A stretch of DNA of 23,862 bases from NCBI GenBank assembly GCA_031549925.1, contig JAVBPA010000091.1, positions 1 through 23,862 of the forward strand, in the 5' to 3' direction. The DNA is from JAVBPA01 sp031549925 (GTDB lineage: Bacteria; Bacillota; Clostridia; Oscillospirales; CAG-272). Within the stretch, counting starts at the first letter, position 1; each line of letters starts with the position of its first letter. Below the pieces are notes generated by a model. The model had not been told where the DNA came from, did not search any database, and worked only from the letters and a program-made list of their open reading frames with translations. Position numbers and translations under genes: made by a program. Positions 23,521 through 23,862 of this stretch are shown here, piece by piece.

Positions 23521-23862
23521 CTATCTGTTTTCAATATAATATTTTTCTATGCTTTCTCCGATACTTTTCCTTACCGAAATAAAATCATCCGCGTTTTTTG
23601 TATATATAACAATAGAAGTTGTAATCTGTTCTATTTTTTCATTTAACCATTCTTTCCCGAACAATTCCTCGGCTAAAACAAACAAATCAAAATCTTCAAT
23701 TCCATCCCTGACTGCTTCAAGACGCAATGAACCGCAAGCCCCTTCAATACCGGCTTTGTTGCCGTTGTATAAAAGCGAACCGTCTCCGAAAACAGTTTTG
23801 CTCAAAAACGGAACTGTCATCATCGATTCCCATGGATCGGAAACATCTCTCCAATAATTAGC
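23521..23862 (-). CDS. DUF4091/GH123-like protein, C-terminal end (5' part off the right edge)
   Basis: The frame is open from the right edge, so an ATG at 23823 would only be internal. 113 codons are visible. They contain NYWRDVSDPW, then FGDGSLLYNG, then GSLRLEAVRDGIEDFDLF, which is the conserved end of the DUF4091 domain found at the C-terminus of GH123-type and related glycan-degrading enzymes. The Arg-Leu-Glu-Ala and Arg-Asp-Gly-Ile-Glu-Asp blocks are diagnostic. The N-terminal catalytic portion is not in the window, so the substrate is unknown. A weakly helical tail ends at the stop. It is unlikely to be part of the sporulation operon, because a terminator separates them. Confidence 0.78.
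   Translation of the reverse strand, partial: ANYWRDVSDPWESMMTVPFLSKTVFGDGSLLYNGNKAGIEGACGSLRLEAVRDGIEDFDLFVLAEELFGKEWLNEKIEQITTSIVIYTKNADDFISVRKSIGESIEKYYIENR

Overview
This AT-rich window (I judge about 38-40% GC by eye) looks like chromosome from an endospore-forming, low-GC Gram-positive anaerobe, most likely class Clostridia. The main reasons are a complete eight-gene spoIIIA operon, a SpoIID/LytB-type protein, a CotF-like coat protein, lipoprotein solute-binding proteins, Clostridia-style topoisomerase IV subunit A, strong AGGAGG-type ribosome binding sites and frequent TTG starts. I see no phage, insertion sequence, CRISPR array, tRNA or rRNA.

Layout. 1-2240 (minus): a carbohydrate-uptake locus with a solute-binding lipoprotein overlapping a second lipoprotein that looks like a TIM-barrel glycosidase and runs off the left edge. 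A DeoR-family regulator (2475-3251, plus) is divergent from it. The shared control region holds T-rich TTTTTGAW repeats locked to a 10-bp register around a palindrome. 3395-6015 (minus): a two-gene unit of a small secreted protein and a long SpoIID-like protein, behind a good sigma-A-type promoter. 6400-6849 (plus): a CotF/ferritin-like coat protein, followed by an unexplained, partly structured stretch ending in a terminator. 7105-11024 (minus): an operon of an unknown one-span membrane protein, the tRNA t6A enzyme TsaC/YwlC and topoisomerase IV subunit A. 11351-13624 (plus): a class I/II aminotransferase and a DnaC/DnaI-like helicase loader. 13727-15867: a FAD-dependent oxidoreductase (minus) divergent from a PuuD-like amidotransferase (plus, with a near-consensus promoter). 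15912-18438: a diacylglycerol-kinase-family lipid kinase (minus) divergent from glycerol kinase (plus). 18572-23388 (minus): spoIIIAA-AB-AC-AD-AE-AF-AG-AH, bracketed by terminators. 23521-23862 (minus): the 3' end of a DUF4091/GH123-like gene.

How the parts work together. The spoIIIA genes encode the mother-cell side of the channel that feeds the forespore. The SpoIID-like protein probably remodels peptidoglycan, during engulfment or otherwise, and the CotF-like protein belongs to the coat, so three separate loci serve sporulation. Both ends of the window carry carbohydrate-uptake or glycan-degrading genes. The rest is housekeeping.

I found no convincing new multi-gene system. The items most worth checking are the 10-bp-phased repeats next to the DeoR gene, the unexplained transcribed-looking region at about 6875-7025, a glycerol kinase that appears to lack the phospho-acceptor histidine of Firmicutes GlpK, the small secreted protein coupled to SpoIID, and a terminator-like hairpin inside parC.
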